The notes under the pieces are model-generated. The model was given only the letters and a program-made list of their open reading frames with translations, made no database searches and was not told the DNA's origin. From contig OY720097.1 in assembly GCA_963082875.1 (NCBI GenBank), positions 21,956,501 to 22,020,500 on the forward strand: 64,000 nucleotides of DNA. Direction: 5' to 3'. This stretch comes from Corella eumyota (Eukaryota; Chordata; Ascidiacea; Phlebobranchia; Corellidae). Both the position numbers and the translations under genes were made by a program. Shown here in pieces: positions 37,901-49,200 of the stretch; positions within the stretch are counted from its first letter, which is position 1, and the number at the start of each line of letters is the position of its first letter.

Positions 37901-39597
37901 TTGTAGGTTCAGATGAATTTAAACTTGGTAACCTTTTAGAAGGTATGTTAAAGTTTGTTCCCGTTTGTGCTATAAATTTGGTTGCATCTTCTTTTGTAGG
38001 TTCGGATACCATTGCTGATAAAACTGTAGTAGCTGAATACATTTTAGTTGTAGCGTTTGTTAGTTGTTTAAAATTTGTGCTTGTTAGGTTTAATATGTCA
38101 GTAAAATCAGTATATGTTGTTGTACTATCAAAGATGTCTGCTGTTGATAACTTGTCACTTGATGGCGTTGTTTTACTCATGATTGATGACGTAGTTTTTG
38201 AAATACTTGCTGATGACGTCACACCTATACTTTCATCTAACTGGATTGTGCTTCGAAATGTAGAGTCAATAGTTGTACTTGTTAAAGATTGTGCAGTTTT
38301 AGTTATATGTGCTTGAACTACTTTTGTTGTGCTGGGTTGCCTTGTGCTTTTTGGTTTACCTATTACGTCATCAATGCTGGTTGTTGGCTGCATTATTACA
38401 AATAAATTGTCATCTGTTCGTATATCAGTTAGTGGCTGATATGTGCTTAAGGATTCTAATGTATTATGCGATAAGTTATCCCCAGAAAAAGATGTTGCAA
38501 TACCGGTGTAAGGTGCAGTATATGGGTGGAACGTGGTACCTGTATCTAAAACCTCATTAGATTTTGTGCTAGTACTTAGAAATGAAGAGTTTTCAGTAGA
38601 CCCAGATGCTTGTAAATCTTCATAGAAATTAGTTGTAGTATCCCCGCTGTACATACTAGTACTATAAAGATTAATATTTATGCTTGCATTTAATGACAAA
38701 TTAGGTTCTGTTCTTGGCTTTGTAAAAACAGTTTGATCACCGCTAAAGTCGTCGCCAATCTTGTCAAAATTGCTAGAGTAGAAATCTTGTGTCATTAAAT
38801 CTATGGTACTGCTTTTTAAAGGTGTTTTTGGTGTTGTAGGGGTATATTTCGGATTTATTGTCCTTCTTAGTACAGTATTAGGTCTTAAGTAATATGATGT
38901 GCTTTTGTTAAAATTGTTTAAGGTTCGATTTCTTGATTTTAAAGTGTTACACAAATGTGATCTACAACATCGGTAATGAACTATTACATCTCCATCGCTT
39001 AAGACATGGTTAACATTGTTAGAATTTGATAGATTATCGCATATTATAAAGACTTTAAATTCATCATTTTTTGTTGAGTTTTTAAAAGTAAATTCATTGC
39101 CGCTACACCCTTGTGCAGTTTGTACAGGTTTACTATGTTCAATGCTTTTAAACTCTGATAAAACATAGAGGCTTGCAGTAAGGCACCAACCTCTAGCTGT
39201 TACGTCACAGAATGTAGTATTGTTATGGTTTGTATAGCATTTGTAGTTGTTTAGATTTGGAGTAACTTGGTCACCTGATCCATTAAAATCTTCTGGATTT
39301 TGGCCGCTAGATGACAGTGTTATATCTTTGATTAAACTTGGTTCTGTAGTTGTGGGGTATTTTTTGGTAAAATGATCTAAAATAAAATAAAAAAATTTAA
39401 AACAAAAAATAAATATATGTAGCAATCAAAATTTAATAAATTAAGCAAATTTATTTGTAAAATTATTTTTATTCTTTTTTGTTTAGCTTTTGTTTAAAAA
39501 ATAAAAAAATGTTTAAATTACCTTTTGCAAATTTTACTGCTTGAGAATACAATAATAAACGACCGAAAATTAAAATTAATTTTAATAATAATTTCAT
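31949..39597 (-). CDS. Mucin-like type I membrane protein, three-finger and KIAA1549-like regions, 1,258 aa
   Basis: Sixteen exons, phases all agree: 39597-39522, 39376-37281, 37186-37127, 36834-36722, 36196-36096, 35935-35829, 35470-35343, 34871-34688, 34282-34157, 33939-33861, 33717-33599, 33483-33263, 33074-32936, 32524-32405, 32137-32066, 31984-31949. Signal peptide in exon 1 (MKLLLKLILIFGRLLLYSQA). Residues 72-169 form a three-finger (Ly6/activin-receptor type) domain with eight Cys and the CCxxxxCN ending. A Ser/Thr-rich stalk of about 480 residues follows, with three tandem copies of a 31-residue unit (key SEPTxEDxTxF). The membrane-proximal part (NRSF...IEDGL, a basic RRRRNTS site, then VKIKFVTYN) resembles the KIAA1549/KIAA1549L family. 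One membrane helix lies at about 817-841. The long tail has Lys-rich stretches (KKKSKKTKKKHKKEKK) and a short AQQKLDLLLGE helix. Function unknown; cell-surface glycoprotein is inferred. Confidence 0.8.
32650..32875. repeat. Degenerate minisatellite in an intron
   Basis: Loose repeats of AGGACCGTAAAGTACAGGAG and GAGAATTAG-like units run through this intron of the mucin-like gene. The same words return at 54,140-54,350 in the Tie-like gene, so this is a dispersed low-copy repeat. Confidence 0.5.
34429..34673 (+). mobile_element. SINE family 1, diverged full-length copy
   Basis: GGGTGGTGCAATGGTTAAAA head, poorly kept B box, then the family body. Older than most copies. It ends 15 bp from an exon boundary (34,688) of the mucin-like gene. 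Confidence 0.7.
35040..35297 (+). mobile_element. SINE family 1, slightly 5'-truncated
   Basis: Starts inside the head at ACATACACCACACATGAGG. B box GGGTTCAATCC and body are well kept, with tail TATATACAAAAAAA. In an intron of the mucin-like gene. Confidence 0.8.
36367..36651 (+). mobile_element. SINE family 1, full length
   Basis: GGCAGCGTGGTGTAGGAGTA head, GGGTTCAATCCC B box, complete body, AT-rich tail. In an intron of the mucin-like gene, between the KIAA1549-like exons. Confidence 0.85.
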
Positions 39598-41696
39598 GGT
39601 TGGTTTAACTACAAGACCTTAAAAATTTACAAAATAATTTAAATATTATATAATAAAAATCCAGTTATAAAATCTGGTAAAATTAAAATCACGTTGATAA
39701 AATGATTTTTTTACATTAAAAACTAAAATTCTATGATAATTGCCAGAATAAAAACATATATTTAAAAAAATGATAGCTTATATATAACTATAACATTTGT
39801 TAACTTCAAATTTGTAATATTTGCTCTATAATTTTAATTATTTTACTTCTAAATTAATCCCTTACAATTGTTTTAACAAATTCTAGACATTTTAAATAAC
39901 TTACTAAAACACAGCTAAAAAAACTTCACAAATTCCTTTTGTTTCCAACGAATTTGTATTCAAGACACCATTTGTAAAAGTGATCCTTCAACACCATTCT
40001 TAACAACACTTCACCATCTTTCTATTCATTTAAACAAGTTAAACGAAAGAGTTAAGTTTAGGTTTTTAATTGTAGAGAACGCCACTTCAAGTGAATATGG
40101 GTAAGTTGTTGTAATTGTGAAGATTATTGTGGGTTTTTAGTAAAACGGAGTGTTTTTGCGTAATTTAATTAGGTAACATTACTTTTTTGCCACATATGAC
40201 ACTATGCTATGTGTAATAAATGGTAAAATAGTAATAATTATTTTACCAAAATTTATAAAGCGAAGTATTTTTGCTTTATTTAACTAGATAACTTTATTTG
40301 TTTGCTTCAAATAATATTTTGCTTAGCACAACACAATTTTAATAAATATTCATATTACTTAATTTTTAAAATCATAATTATTATGGGTAAAAAATCGTGA
40401 AAAAAAATCAATAATTTTATTAGAATTTAATTATTTTTGTTGCCCAAAAAAGAAATCAAATTTAAATTAAGGTTTTTGAAAATTTTGAATTAAAAAAATA
40501 TTTATAAATAAATTTTCTGAAAACGAAAGTTTAAAATCGAAACTAAAAACTTAAAAATATATTTTTTGTTTACTTCGTTTGTTTACAGATTACTAAAGCG
40601 ATAAATCACGTGACCACAGTGATGTCATAGTTTGAGACCGGAAACAATAAAAGTAGAATAACGGTGATCAAACGCGTTAAAAAATTTTAATATAAAAAAA
40701 ATTTATAAAATAAAATTTAACTATAAAAATAAATAAATTTGTTTAATTTTATATTCTACAGACACACCACAGCGCCAACATTTAACATCGGTTCTTTCGC
40801 TTTACAAGCGCAATATTAACTATGACGTCACAAACCATGTCACATGATATCACATGCTTCAAATTAGAACTCGTGTGGTCACGACTTAAAGGCAGAAAAA
40901 AACAATATTTCACGTGATTCTAGTATTTGTTCAGCAGTTTGAATGGCTTACAAAGAATTTAAATAATTTTATATTAACAATGGTACATTTAAGTAGTTAA
41001 TAAACAAATAATATCACGAGGTTATTATAGTGAACTGGCACAACTTAGAACTAGATTTAAGTTATGTATTTAAGCTATAAAGTAAGAAAACTTAAAAAAA
41101 TAGATAAATTTAAGGGTTCTTAGACTAAAAATTTAGTATATAACGTTGATATAAAATAACTTTAATAAAACAGCCACTTATAAGGCTATTAAATTTTGAA
41201 AGTTTTATTTGCAATTTCAATTCAGCAAATATTTAACAGTCCAAAGACAATGTATGCTTTGTAGTTATTTGTTTATTGTCGTTAGATTATGACGTCACAA
41301 CATCACGTGTTTGTTTATACACAATAAGAGGTTAATCATTTATAAAACCGCTTTTAGCACAAAACGTTATATAGAATTAAGTTAAATTTAATTAGATAAT
41401 AACTAAGTAGAAGTGCTTAAAATTTAGGATTATAAAGATTTAATATGTTTACATGTACAGAAAGGGTTTATAAATACTGGTATATGTTAATATGAGGCCA
41501 TAACTGTCAGTTAGAAGCCTAGTTACGTGCTATTATGTTGTAAAGTTAAATAAAAATTGCACAATTATGCCTAGTGTAGATTGTATAGTCTTGTAATGGT
41601 ATTATAATTAGATTTTAAGTAAATTTAGTTTTATTTTGAACTGTTTTTTAGAGTAACATTAAGTTTTAGGCAAAACTTAAAAATTTAATAAATAAA
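39598..41696. promoter_or_regulatory. Divergent 2.1-kb spacer with CRE and CACGTG motifs
   Basis: No gene seen. It separates two divergently transcribed genes (mucin-like on minus, tetraspanin on plus), so it should carry both promoters. Visible motifs: CACGTG at about 40,608, TGATGTCA at about 40,620, TGACGTCA at about 40,823, CACGTG at about 40,911, and TGACGTCA with CACGTG at about 41,289-41,307. TTTTAG strings at 41,646 and 41,665 before the tetraspanin start could be trans-splice acceptors or the end of a 5' intron. The role of each is inference. Confidence 0.5.
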
Positions 41697-44600
41697 ATGA
41701 CTGAATGTATGAGCAAATGCGCCAAATTTTTGTTAATTACTTTTAACATATTTATATGGGTAAGTTTAAATCGTTTCTAAAGTTTTAAAATTTTGCTGCT
41801 TTGGAATAGGTATACAACAAAAAAAATACGTTTATATTTTTAACATTATTTGTTATTTAATGAACTGCATATAAATACAAAATAAATTCATTTTAAGGTC
41901 ATGAAGCATATTTTGAATAAGTTTTTGGTGCACTTTTAATTTTAAATTAAATTTTTTGTATTTTTGCTGTATTTTATTTTATATCTGTTAATTTAGGTAT
42001 ATTTTTCGCATTTATTTAATGTATTTCTTTAATATATTTGTTTACGTAATTTATTTTTTGTTGTTTTATGCATTTTTTTATGTATTTTAACATGGTTATA
42101 TTTTAACCTTAGATTGCTGGGGCGGCTGTATTGGGGGTCGGGATATATTTAAGAGTGGGTGACAATGTTGAAAGTGTGGTCACAGTGGCAGAGTTGGAGA
42201 TTTATTATTCGGGTAAAATAATAACAACCCTTAATTATAACAGTTTTTTTAAATCTATTTAAAAGCTAATTTTTTTTCCAAAATATTTTTATTAAAAGCG
42301 TTTTTGTTTTTTTAATATAATGCAAGATTAACCCTAATATGCGCCGGCTTTGTTACAGAATTTCAATCTTAATTGCTTCGTTAGTGCTATTTTTACTAAA
42401 TTTACCAAAAACAATGCAAAAAAATTATGTAACGTAAGGTTGAAGGTTATTTAAAAATAATTCATAACTTTGTGGTATTGAGTGTTATTGACCGATCATA
42501 CGCACTTAATGACGGTATAAAATAAAAAAAAGTTTTTAACGTATTAAAAACATGCCTTTAATTATTGGTTTTCAAACAATTTAGGTTAAAAATATATGAT
42601 TGTTTAAACTCTTTATATTTATACAGGTTGTTATTTGTTAATAATAGCTGGTAGTGCGATGTTTATATTGGGTTTTGTTGGCTGCTGTGGAGCCGTGGTT
42701 GAAAACCGATGTATACTCGGAATTGTAAGTTTTATTTTAACGTTTAACCATATTTAAAATGGAATATAAATGGCTTAGTTATATCCCATGACCTATGCTT
42801 AATAACACCCCTTACATGGCATTTCTATGAGTTATTTACACGTGACAATGTTGTTAACGGTATGTTTAAAAGGCGAGATTGTGAAATTTGTATTTCTTTT
42901 TATTACCGAAAACTATTTGACCGAATAGACATTTGCCCGAAAACTAAAATTTTAAAAACGATATTTTACAGAAATTAAAGGGTCTATATTTTTCTTTAAA
43001 ATTAAAGAGCATTTTTCAAAGAAGAATAGGGGTAAAAGGGGGTTAATAAAAAATGCCTAATTGTTCGAAAAATGGCATTTTCACGATATAATTTTCGGTT
43101 TTATGTTTATACGATAAAACATTTTCGGTTTTATGTCAGTACTCTAAAAATCAACTTATTTAGAATTAACAAAAAAAATTAAACAATTAACAAATAATGA
43201 CGTCATAATGTCTATTGTTTTAGTATGCTTTCTCACTCGCGATTTTATTAATTGTCGAAGTTGGAGTTGGAATATGGGCGGTTGTGAACGAACAATCGGT
43301 AAGTTCGAGTATTTAAGTTTTTAATATTATGACGTAATTTCAAAAATTTTTAGAGTTGAAATTTTATTTTAAACTCAGATTTATTTATTTTAAATAACAA
43401 AAAAAAAGTCATCCGTAAACGCTCGGGTCAAGAGCGAATAGTGTGGTATTATTGCGGTTCACACCCGAAACCTTTAGGCTCGTAGTTCGACGGCATAACG
43501 AGTATGCCACACTACTAAACTTAAATTTATTATTTCCAATATTTAGATTGAAAACGACGTTAAAAATGCTTTTAACACAACTTTAGAAGGAAACAAACCG
43601 GACGATGTCGCTGTACAATCAGCACAAGTTATGCAACGTCAGGTAGGTCACGTGACTGTATACGTCATAATATAATACGCCATTTAATCCGCATTTAATT
43701 AGATTTTTACCGATATTTGGCCCCCAAAATAAATAATAAGCGTGTGGGATAATTGAAATTTGCTTTTTGGTGTAAAAAGTTACAAATTCTAGAACTTGAG
43801 ACCACTAAAAAAGTAATTAACATACCTTTAAATATCTATTCCATTGTTTTAACAATACCTCCTTGTTACAGTTCCATTGTTGTGGATTGTTGAATGGTTG
43901 TAGTGATTGGTCTGAAGGTAAGAGTTACGGTTGTGAATGCGATGTGAACTCAACAGCGGCGGGAACTTGTGTTTTGGCTACTTCACTGAATTGCACGAAT
44001 GCGGGTCCTACTAAGACAAACTTGTATATCTGGAAAGAGGTAACAAAAATAAGAATTATGACGTTTTTTAACCGTTTAAAAATGAAACAAAAAATTTTCA
44101 TCTATAAAAATTTAAAAAATTTAACATAAGGTTTAGGTTATGAGTGTGCACAAACAACATAATTTGTTACAGTTTTTTAAAATGTAAAATAATGCCCATG
44201 CAAATAATAAAATTTTTGTTTTTATTAATCTAAAAGAAATTTTGAAATGTGAAAAATTTTTTGACCTTGTTTCTATAAAAAAACTAGATTTTTTTTTTGT
44301 ATATATCTTTATCCTCGATGTGGGAAAGTCGAATGCGCGACCTAAACATAGAGTAACAACTGTTACTTCGACCCAGTCTCGAGTTGCCTGTGGCAGTTTG
44401 GGATAATATAGAGACTATAATTGCCCGGTAATTATGCTGCTGATTAAGTGCTGGCTCAGCAGGAGTTCATACCATTTATAGCGCCTTACTCAAGGGCACT
44501 ACAGCATGAGATCAGTGGGGATTGAACCCACGACCTCATGTGTGGTGTAGCTAGTGTTCTTACCGCTACACCACGCTGCAGGATTTAAAATTATGTTTGA

Positions 44601-45475
44601 ATATTAATTTACGTAAAAAATTTAATTCGTATAAAGTATTTAAATGTAAAAGAAAACCTTTGCAAATGCTGGATTTTTAAGGTGTTTGTATGTTTAATCA
44701 AATTTTATTTTTAAACTTTTGTGTAATTTTTTACACATGTTATTATAAATTTTTTAACTTTCTATCTATAAAAAAGAAGATTTAACATTAAGTAAAGGTT
44801 ATCTATGGTAATTGCACCTATTTACAAATATAAAATAGTTCAAATGTGTTTAAACAATAAATATGCAAAACTTTCTAAATTTTTTCGAGTTTCGTAGGTT
44901 TAAAATTTATTTTATTTTTAACGTTTTTTTATTTTTCAGCCATGCTATCAGTCAGTTGTTGATTTTATTTCACAAAATTTGTGGGTAATAATTGGGATTG
45001 GATTTGGAATCGGTTTTGCTGAGGTATAATATTTTAAAACTAAATATTTAATAAAATAATTGTTATTGTAGATCAAGTTTATGTTAAAAATTAAGATTTT
45101 AAAATCAAATTATTTTTGCATTTATATAAAATAACAAAATATAAACTATTATTTAAAAACATTACAAACCAAATAGTAGGGTATTTTTTTTTTAAACTAA
45201 ATATTTATCAAAATAATTATTATCGTAAATTAGGTTTAGGTTATTATCGTAGATTAGGTTTAATTTTGGGTTTACATAAAATAAAGATTCAAAATTAAAT
45301 GGAATAGTTTAGTTTATTGATTACATTTTTAACTTTTTTTAAAATTAACTGAAAACATTGAAAACCCATTTTTAAGTTTACCAAATTATTATTTTTTTAG
45401 TTGATTGGAATAACTTTTGCTTGTATGGTTTGCAACTTAGCCAAGAAAAACAATTACGAGGAAATGTACGCTTAA
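41697..45475 (+). CDS. Tetraspanin, 8 exons, 252 aa
   Basis: Four-helix membrane scaffold protein. Exons: 41697-41759, 42113-42212, 42627-42724, 43224-43298, 43547-43642, 43872-44039, 44940-45023, 45401-45475, all GT-AG with matching phase. The first helix starts after [11 protein letters not shown]; the small loop is short. Helix 2 leads into [11 protein letters not shown], the usual tetraspanin inner-loop signature, and helix 3 follows. The large outer loop has CCG ([13 protein letters not shown]) and eight Cys in total, ending at PCY. Helix 4 is rich in Gly and Ile ([11 protein letters not shown]). The tail ends NNYEEMYA, giving a YxxPhi-type motif (YEEM) close to the end, comparable to the sorting motif of CD63. 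It could be a CD63- or CD9-like member; the subfamily is not settled. A full-length SINE lies in the intron before exon 7. Confidence 0.92.
43402..43517 (-). mobile_element. SINE family 2 (tRNA-like), minus strand
   Basis: Read on the minus strand: GTGTGGCATACTCGTTATGC, then ACGAGCCTAAAGGTTTCGGGTG and GAACCGC, then CACACTATTCGCTCTTGA and CGTTTACGGAT. This second repeat family recurs at 54,950, 55,091 and 56,787. In a tetraspanin intron. Confidence 0.6.
44293..44581 (-). mobile_element. SINE family 1, full length
   Basis: Minus-strand full copy in a tetraspanin intron. On the plus strand the tail TTGTATATATC comes first and the head ACACCACGCTGC last. A clean B box (GGTTCAATCC on minus) marks a young copy. 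Confidence 0.85.
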
Positions 45476-46244
45476 TTGAAGCAGCAATTTGAATTAATAT
45501 TTTGTTTGTACATGTTTTGATATCTTTTACTTTTACATTTAATCATCGTTGTTTTACATGAATAAAAATCAAATAAAATACGAGTTTGATGTTCAAGTTT
45601 TTGTGTTAATTATTTACTTTGTATTTGTATAAGTTTATATAATTTATAACGGTAAAATTTGAGGGCAAAAAATGTTTTTTCCCTTTATTTTTAAGCCTTT
45701 TTATTTTAATCAGTATTACAAAAATCTTTAATTAAATATTACATTTTAAAGTAAATTGTGCCTACTAGTGTGTCTAAAGAAATACTAATAAAGTCGTGTT
45801 AAAATAAAACAAAAAAGGTCATGCAAATTGTTATAAAAAATTTAAAAAAACGTAAGTTTAAAAAATACTTAAATTTTTTACAATGTTTTTTTGTATTATT
45901 TTTCATGCATGGTTAGCATTGGTTAGAATTACAAAAAATCCCCAATCACATTAACCATCTTTTTTGAATTAAAACAAGTGTGAATTCTTAAAAAGAATGT
46001 ATACAATAAATTAAAAAAACAGAAATTAAAAATAAACTTGAACTTAAAATTGTTACAACAAAAGTGACGCCAATGACGCAACAATGTTATAATTCTAACG
46101 TCACTAAAAAACTCATGCAATAAAAACACCATGCAAAGCCAAAATAAAGGTGACGTCATCACATTAACACGTCATGCAGTTACGTTACCATTTAAAACCA
46201 AAAGAAAAGTGACTTCATTAAAATTAACACGTCATGCAAATACG
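45476..46244. other. Convergent 3' spacer with CRE-half-site repeats
   Basis: Between the tetraspanin stop (plus) and the stop of the Tie-like gene (minus). The first half is plain AT-rich sequence. From 46,060 to 46,250 there is a loose cluster of ACGTCA/TGACG words: TGACGCC, TAACGTCAC, TGACGTCATCAC, two AACACGTCATGCA units about 63 bp apart, and ACGTCACC. It falls in the presumed 3' UTR of the Tie-like gene. No coding frame. Confidence 0.6.
45561..45577 (+). terminator. Poly(A) signals of the tetraspanin gene
   Basis: Two AATAAA hexamers (45,561-45,566 and 45,572-45,577) lie 86-100 nt after the stop codon. Confidence 0.65.
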
Positions 46245-49200
46245 TCACCACGCAGATCTAGCGCCACCTAGATGCTCCAATCTCATGACGTTGTTTTTCT
46301 TTGATATCACAAACCACAACCCGAGTCCGATCGCTATCAGTACAATGACGCCCACTAACGACCCGATTATTATCGATGTGAGTAGGCTCGAGTCAGCAGA
46401 ATCAGAGATGCCTGAAAAAATACACAAAAATAAGCAAAGCCTCTTGCTGTAACATATCAATAATAGCGTAAAGCTACCGATCGTAAGGTTAGGTTAGAAC
46501 CGCACTTATATTACTTTTTTGCCCTTAAACCGGCCAATACAGAAACACACACACATCACATTTGCGTGGTGTAGTGGTCACAACACTTAACTTCACCACA
46601 TGAGGTCCTGGGTTCAATCCTCACTGCTCTCATGCTGTAGCGCCCTTGAGTAAGGCGCTATAAACGGTACGAACTCCTGTTGAGCCAGTACTTAATCAGC
46701 AGTATAATTATCGGGGAATTATAATCTATAATATCCCAAACTGGCAAAGACAACTCGAGACTGGGTCGGAGTAACTTATGTTACTCTATGTTTAAGTCGT
46801 GAAGTCGACTTTCCCACATCGAGAATAAAGAAATATACAAAAAATCTTATGGAGAAATTGCTACTTATTTAGTTTTAAATTTTTAATAAATTTTCTTACA
46901 TTGTGCAGCTGATTTCGCTCCAACAGTATTTGTACTCTGCCCTGTTGGGCAACTTATGCATTCAATTTGCCCCTTAGTATCTTGGTAAGTGTTGATTGGA
47001 CAGTCGTAACACTCCTCATATGTGACGTCATAAAAAGTCCCTGTATTGCACTGATCTGTTGAAATTACACAAAAAATTTTTTTTAGATGATTTTATTAAA
47101 TGGTCTAAAAAAATTAAAAAATGGTCTAAAAAATCATTAAAATTAAACGGTTTAATATTTTTTTATTTTTTTATTCTTGGTGTAAAAGGTCGACCTCACG
47201 AGCTAAACATAAAGTAACATTTGTAACCTGACCCAGTCTAAAGTTGCCTTTGCCAGTTTGAGATATTATAGACAATAATTCCCCGATAATTATACTGCTA
47301 ATTGAGTGTTGGCTCAGCAGGAGTTCGTACTGTTTATAGCGCCTTACTCAAGAGCGCTACAGCATGATATCACTGGGGATCGAACCCAGGATCTTATGTA
47401 TTAAAGACAAGTGTTCTGATTATTACGACATGCTCCCTTTTTTTAATAAAATATTACCTTGACAATATCTTCCGATATATCCAGGTTTACATTTACAATT
47501 ATAAGTCATTATTTTATCGACACATTCTGAGTTTTCCGAACATCTGTGAGACTCACAATCATCTATATCTGAAAAATATAAAATGAAAATTAACAAAAAA
47601 AAATTTTGGTAAATGGAGGTTTAAATTAACTATGGTTTTCCATTTTTGAAAATAAACGAATGAAAATCAAGCAAATGAACATAAATTACAAAATATTAAA
47701 ACAAAATAAATTACATAAAAAAGCTTAAACTACAAAAAAAAGACGTAGTTTACAAAAAAATAAAAAAATTATATAAAAAAATACACATTTAAAAAAAAAA
47801 TAAAACTTAATTGTATTTATAATATCTATATTTATAATATTACTTATTTCACAATTTATTCCTTTATATCCATCCGCGCACGCGCATGAATATTTAAGAG
47901 GTCCTTCGTCAATGCACGTGGCTCCGTGTTGGCATGGTGATGATAAACAATCGTCATAATCTGAACAATAATTTATTAGTGGTTAATTAGTTGTTTTAAA
48001 CTTTAATTTATCCTCGATGTGGAAAGGTCGTCTTTCGACCTGAACATAGAGTAACATCAGTTACTCTAACCCAGTCTCAAGTTGCTTTTGCCAGTTTAGG
48101 ATATTATAGATTATAATTACCCAACAAGTAAGCTGTTGATTAAGTGTTGGCTTAGCAAGAGTTCATACCGTTTATAGCGCCACACTTGAGGACGCTACGA
48201 CATAGAAACAGTTAAATCAAACCATGGACTTTATTATGATGTTCGGGCAAGTGTTCAACCACTACTCTACGCCCAAACTGTGAAGAACCTGAGCAAACAT
48301 AAAATAAAAACGTCATAGATGTTACTTACCTGTTTCACAATAGATACCACCAGTCCCGTTAACACATTGGCAATTAAACTCATTAACTTCGTCAACACAA
48401 GTTGAACCTTGGCTGCAAGGATTAGAGGAACATTCATCAATTGAATCAACCTGTACATAAAAAATGAACTTATATTAACGAGGAAAAAATCAACCAAAAA
48501 AATTTCTATTAAGATAAAATGTATTTGATAAAAGGAATCTACATATAATCAGCTTTTGCATAAACATAGGTACATGTTTATCTATGTTAGACTTAAGAAG
48601 ATTATTTTTTCCTTGTATATACTTATCTTTGATGTGGTAAGGTTGAATTCACGACTTAAACATAGAGTAACATCGGTTACTCTGACCCAGTCTCAAATTG
48701 ACTTTGCCAGTTTAAGATATTACAGATTATAATTGCCCGGTTACTAAGCTGCTGATTAAGTGTTGGCTCAGCAGAATTTTATACCGTTTATACCACCCTA
48801 CTTATGGGCGCTACAACGTAAAAGCAATAGGGATCCAACCCAGAACCTCGTGTAGCAGGCAAATTTACAATATAATCATTTTTTACATATTTTTTTACAG
48901 CTAAAGATTATGTTTAGGCCGAATTTAGTCGATACAACAAACTACCTGACAAGTTTTTCCTGTAAACGGAAAAGCACATCTTTCGTTTGGACAATATCCT
49001 GTCACAGCATCACATCTTGCGTTGTTATAGCAACGACATTTATTCTCACAATTTTCACCCCACGTGCCACCCTCGCAAGCTAAATATAAATGAGGATAAA
49101 GTTAAAATATTTTAAGGTCAAAGGTGGGTAATATTTCGCGGGAAAAATAAAGCAATGTTAACTTTTTTTTTGTTGTAATGAAGTTTTTAATTTTTAGGCT

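Noticed and set aside
37756-38560. Plus-strand frames opposite the mucin-like exon
   Set aside because: They mirror the Ser/Thr-rich repeat on the minus strand, where a signal peptide and a Cys-rich domain support the real frame.
25981-46600. SINE heads with A and B boxes as true tRNA genes
   Set aside because: They continue into the same 200-bp body, have no closing acceptor stem, and occur many times in introns.
46245-49079. A separate EGF/GCC2 membrane-protein gene starting near 49,079
   Set aside because: Not excluded, but no start codon exon or signal peptide was seen upstream on the minus strand before 54,422, and the Tie-like exon there joins in phase. The single-gene model is preferred at moderate confidence.
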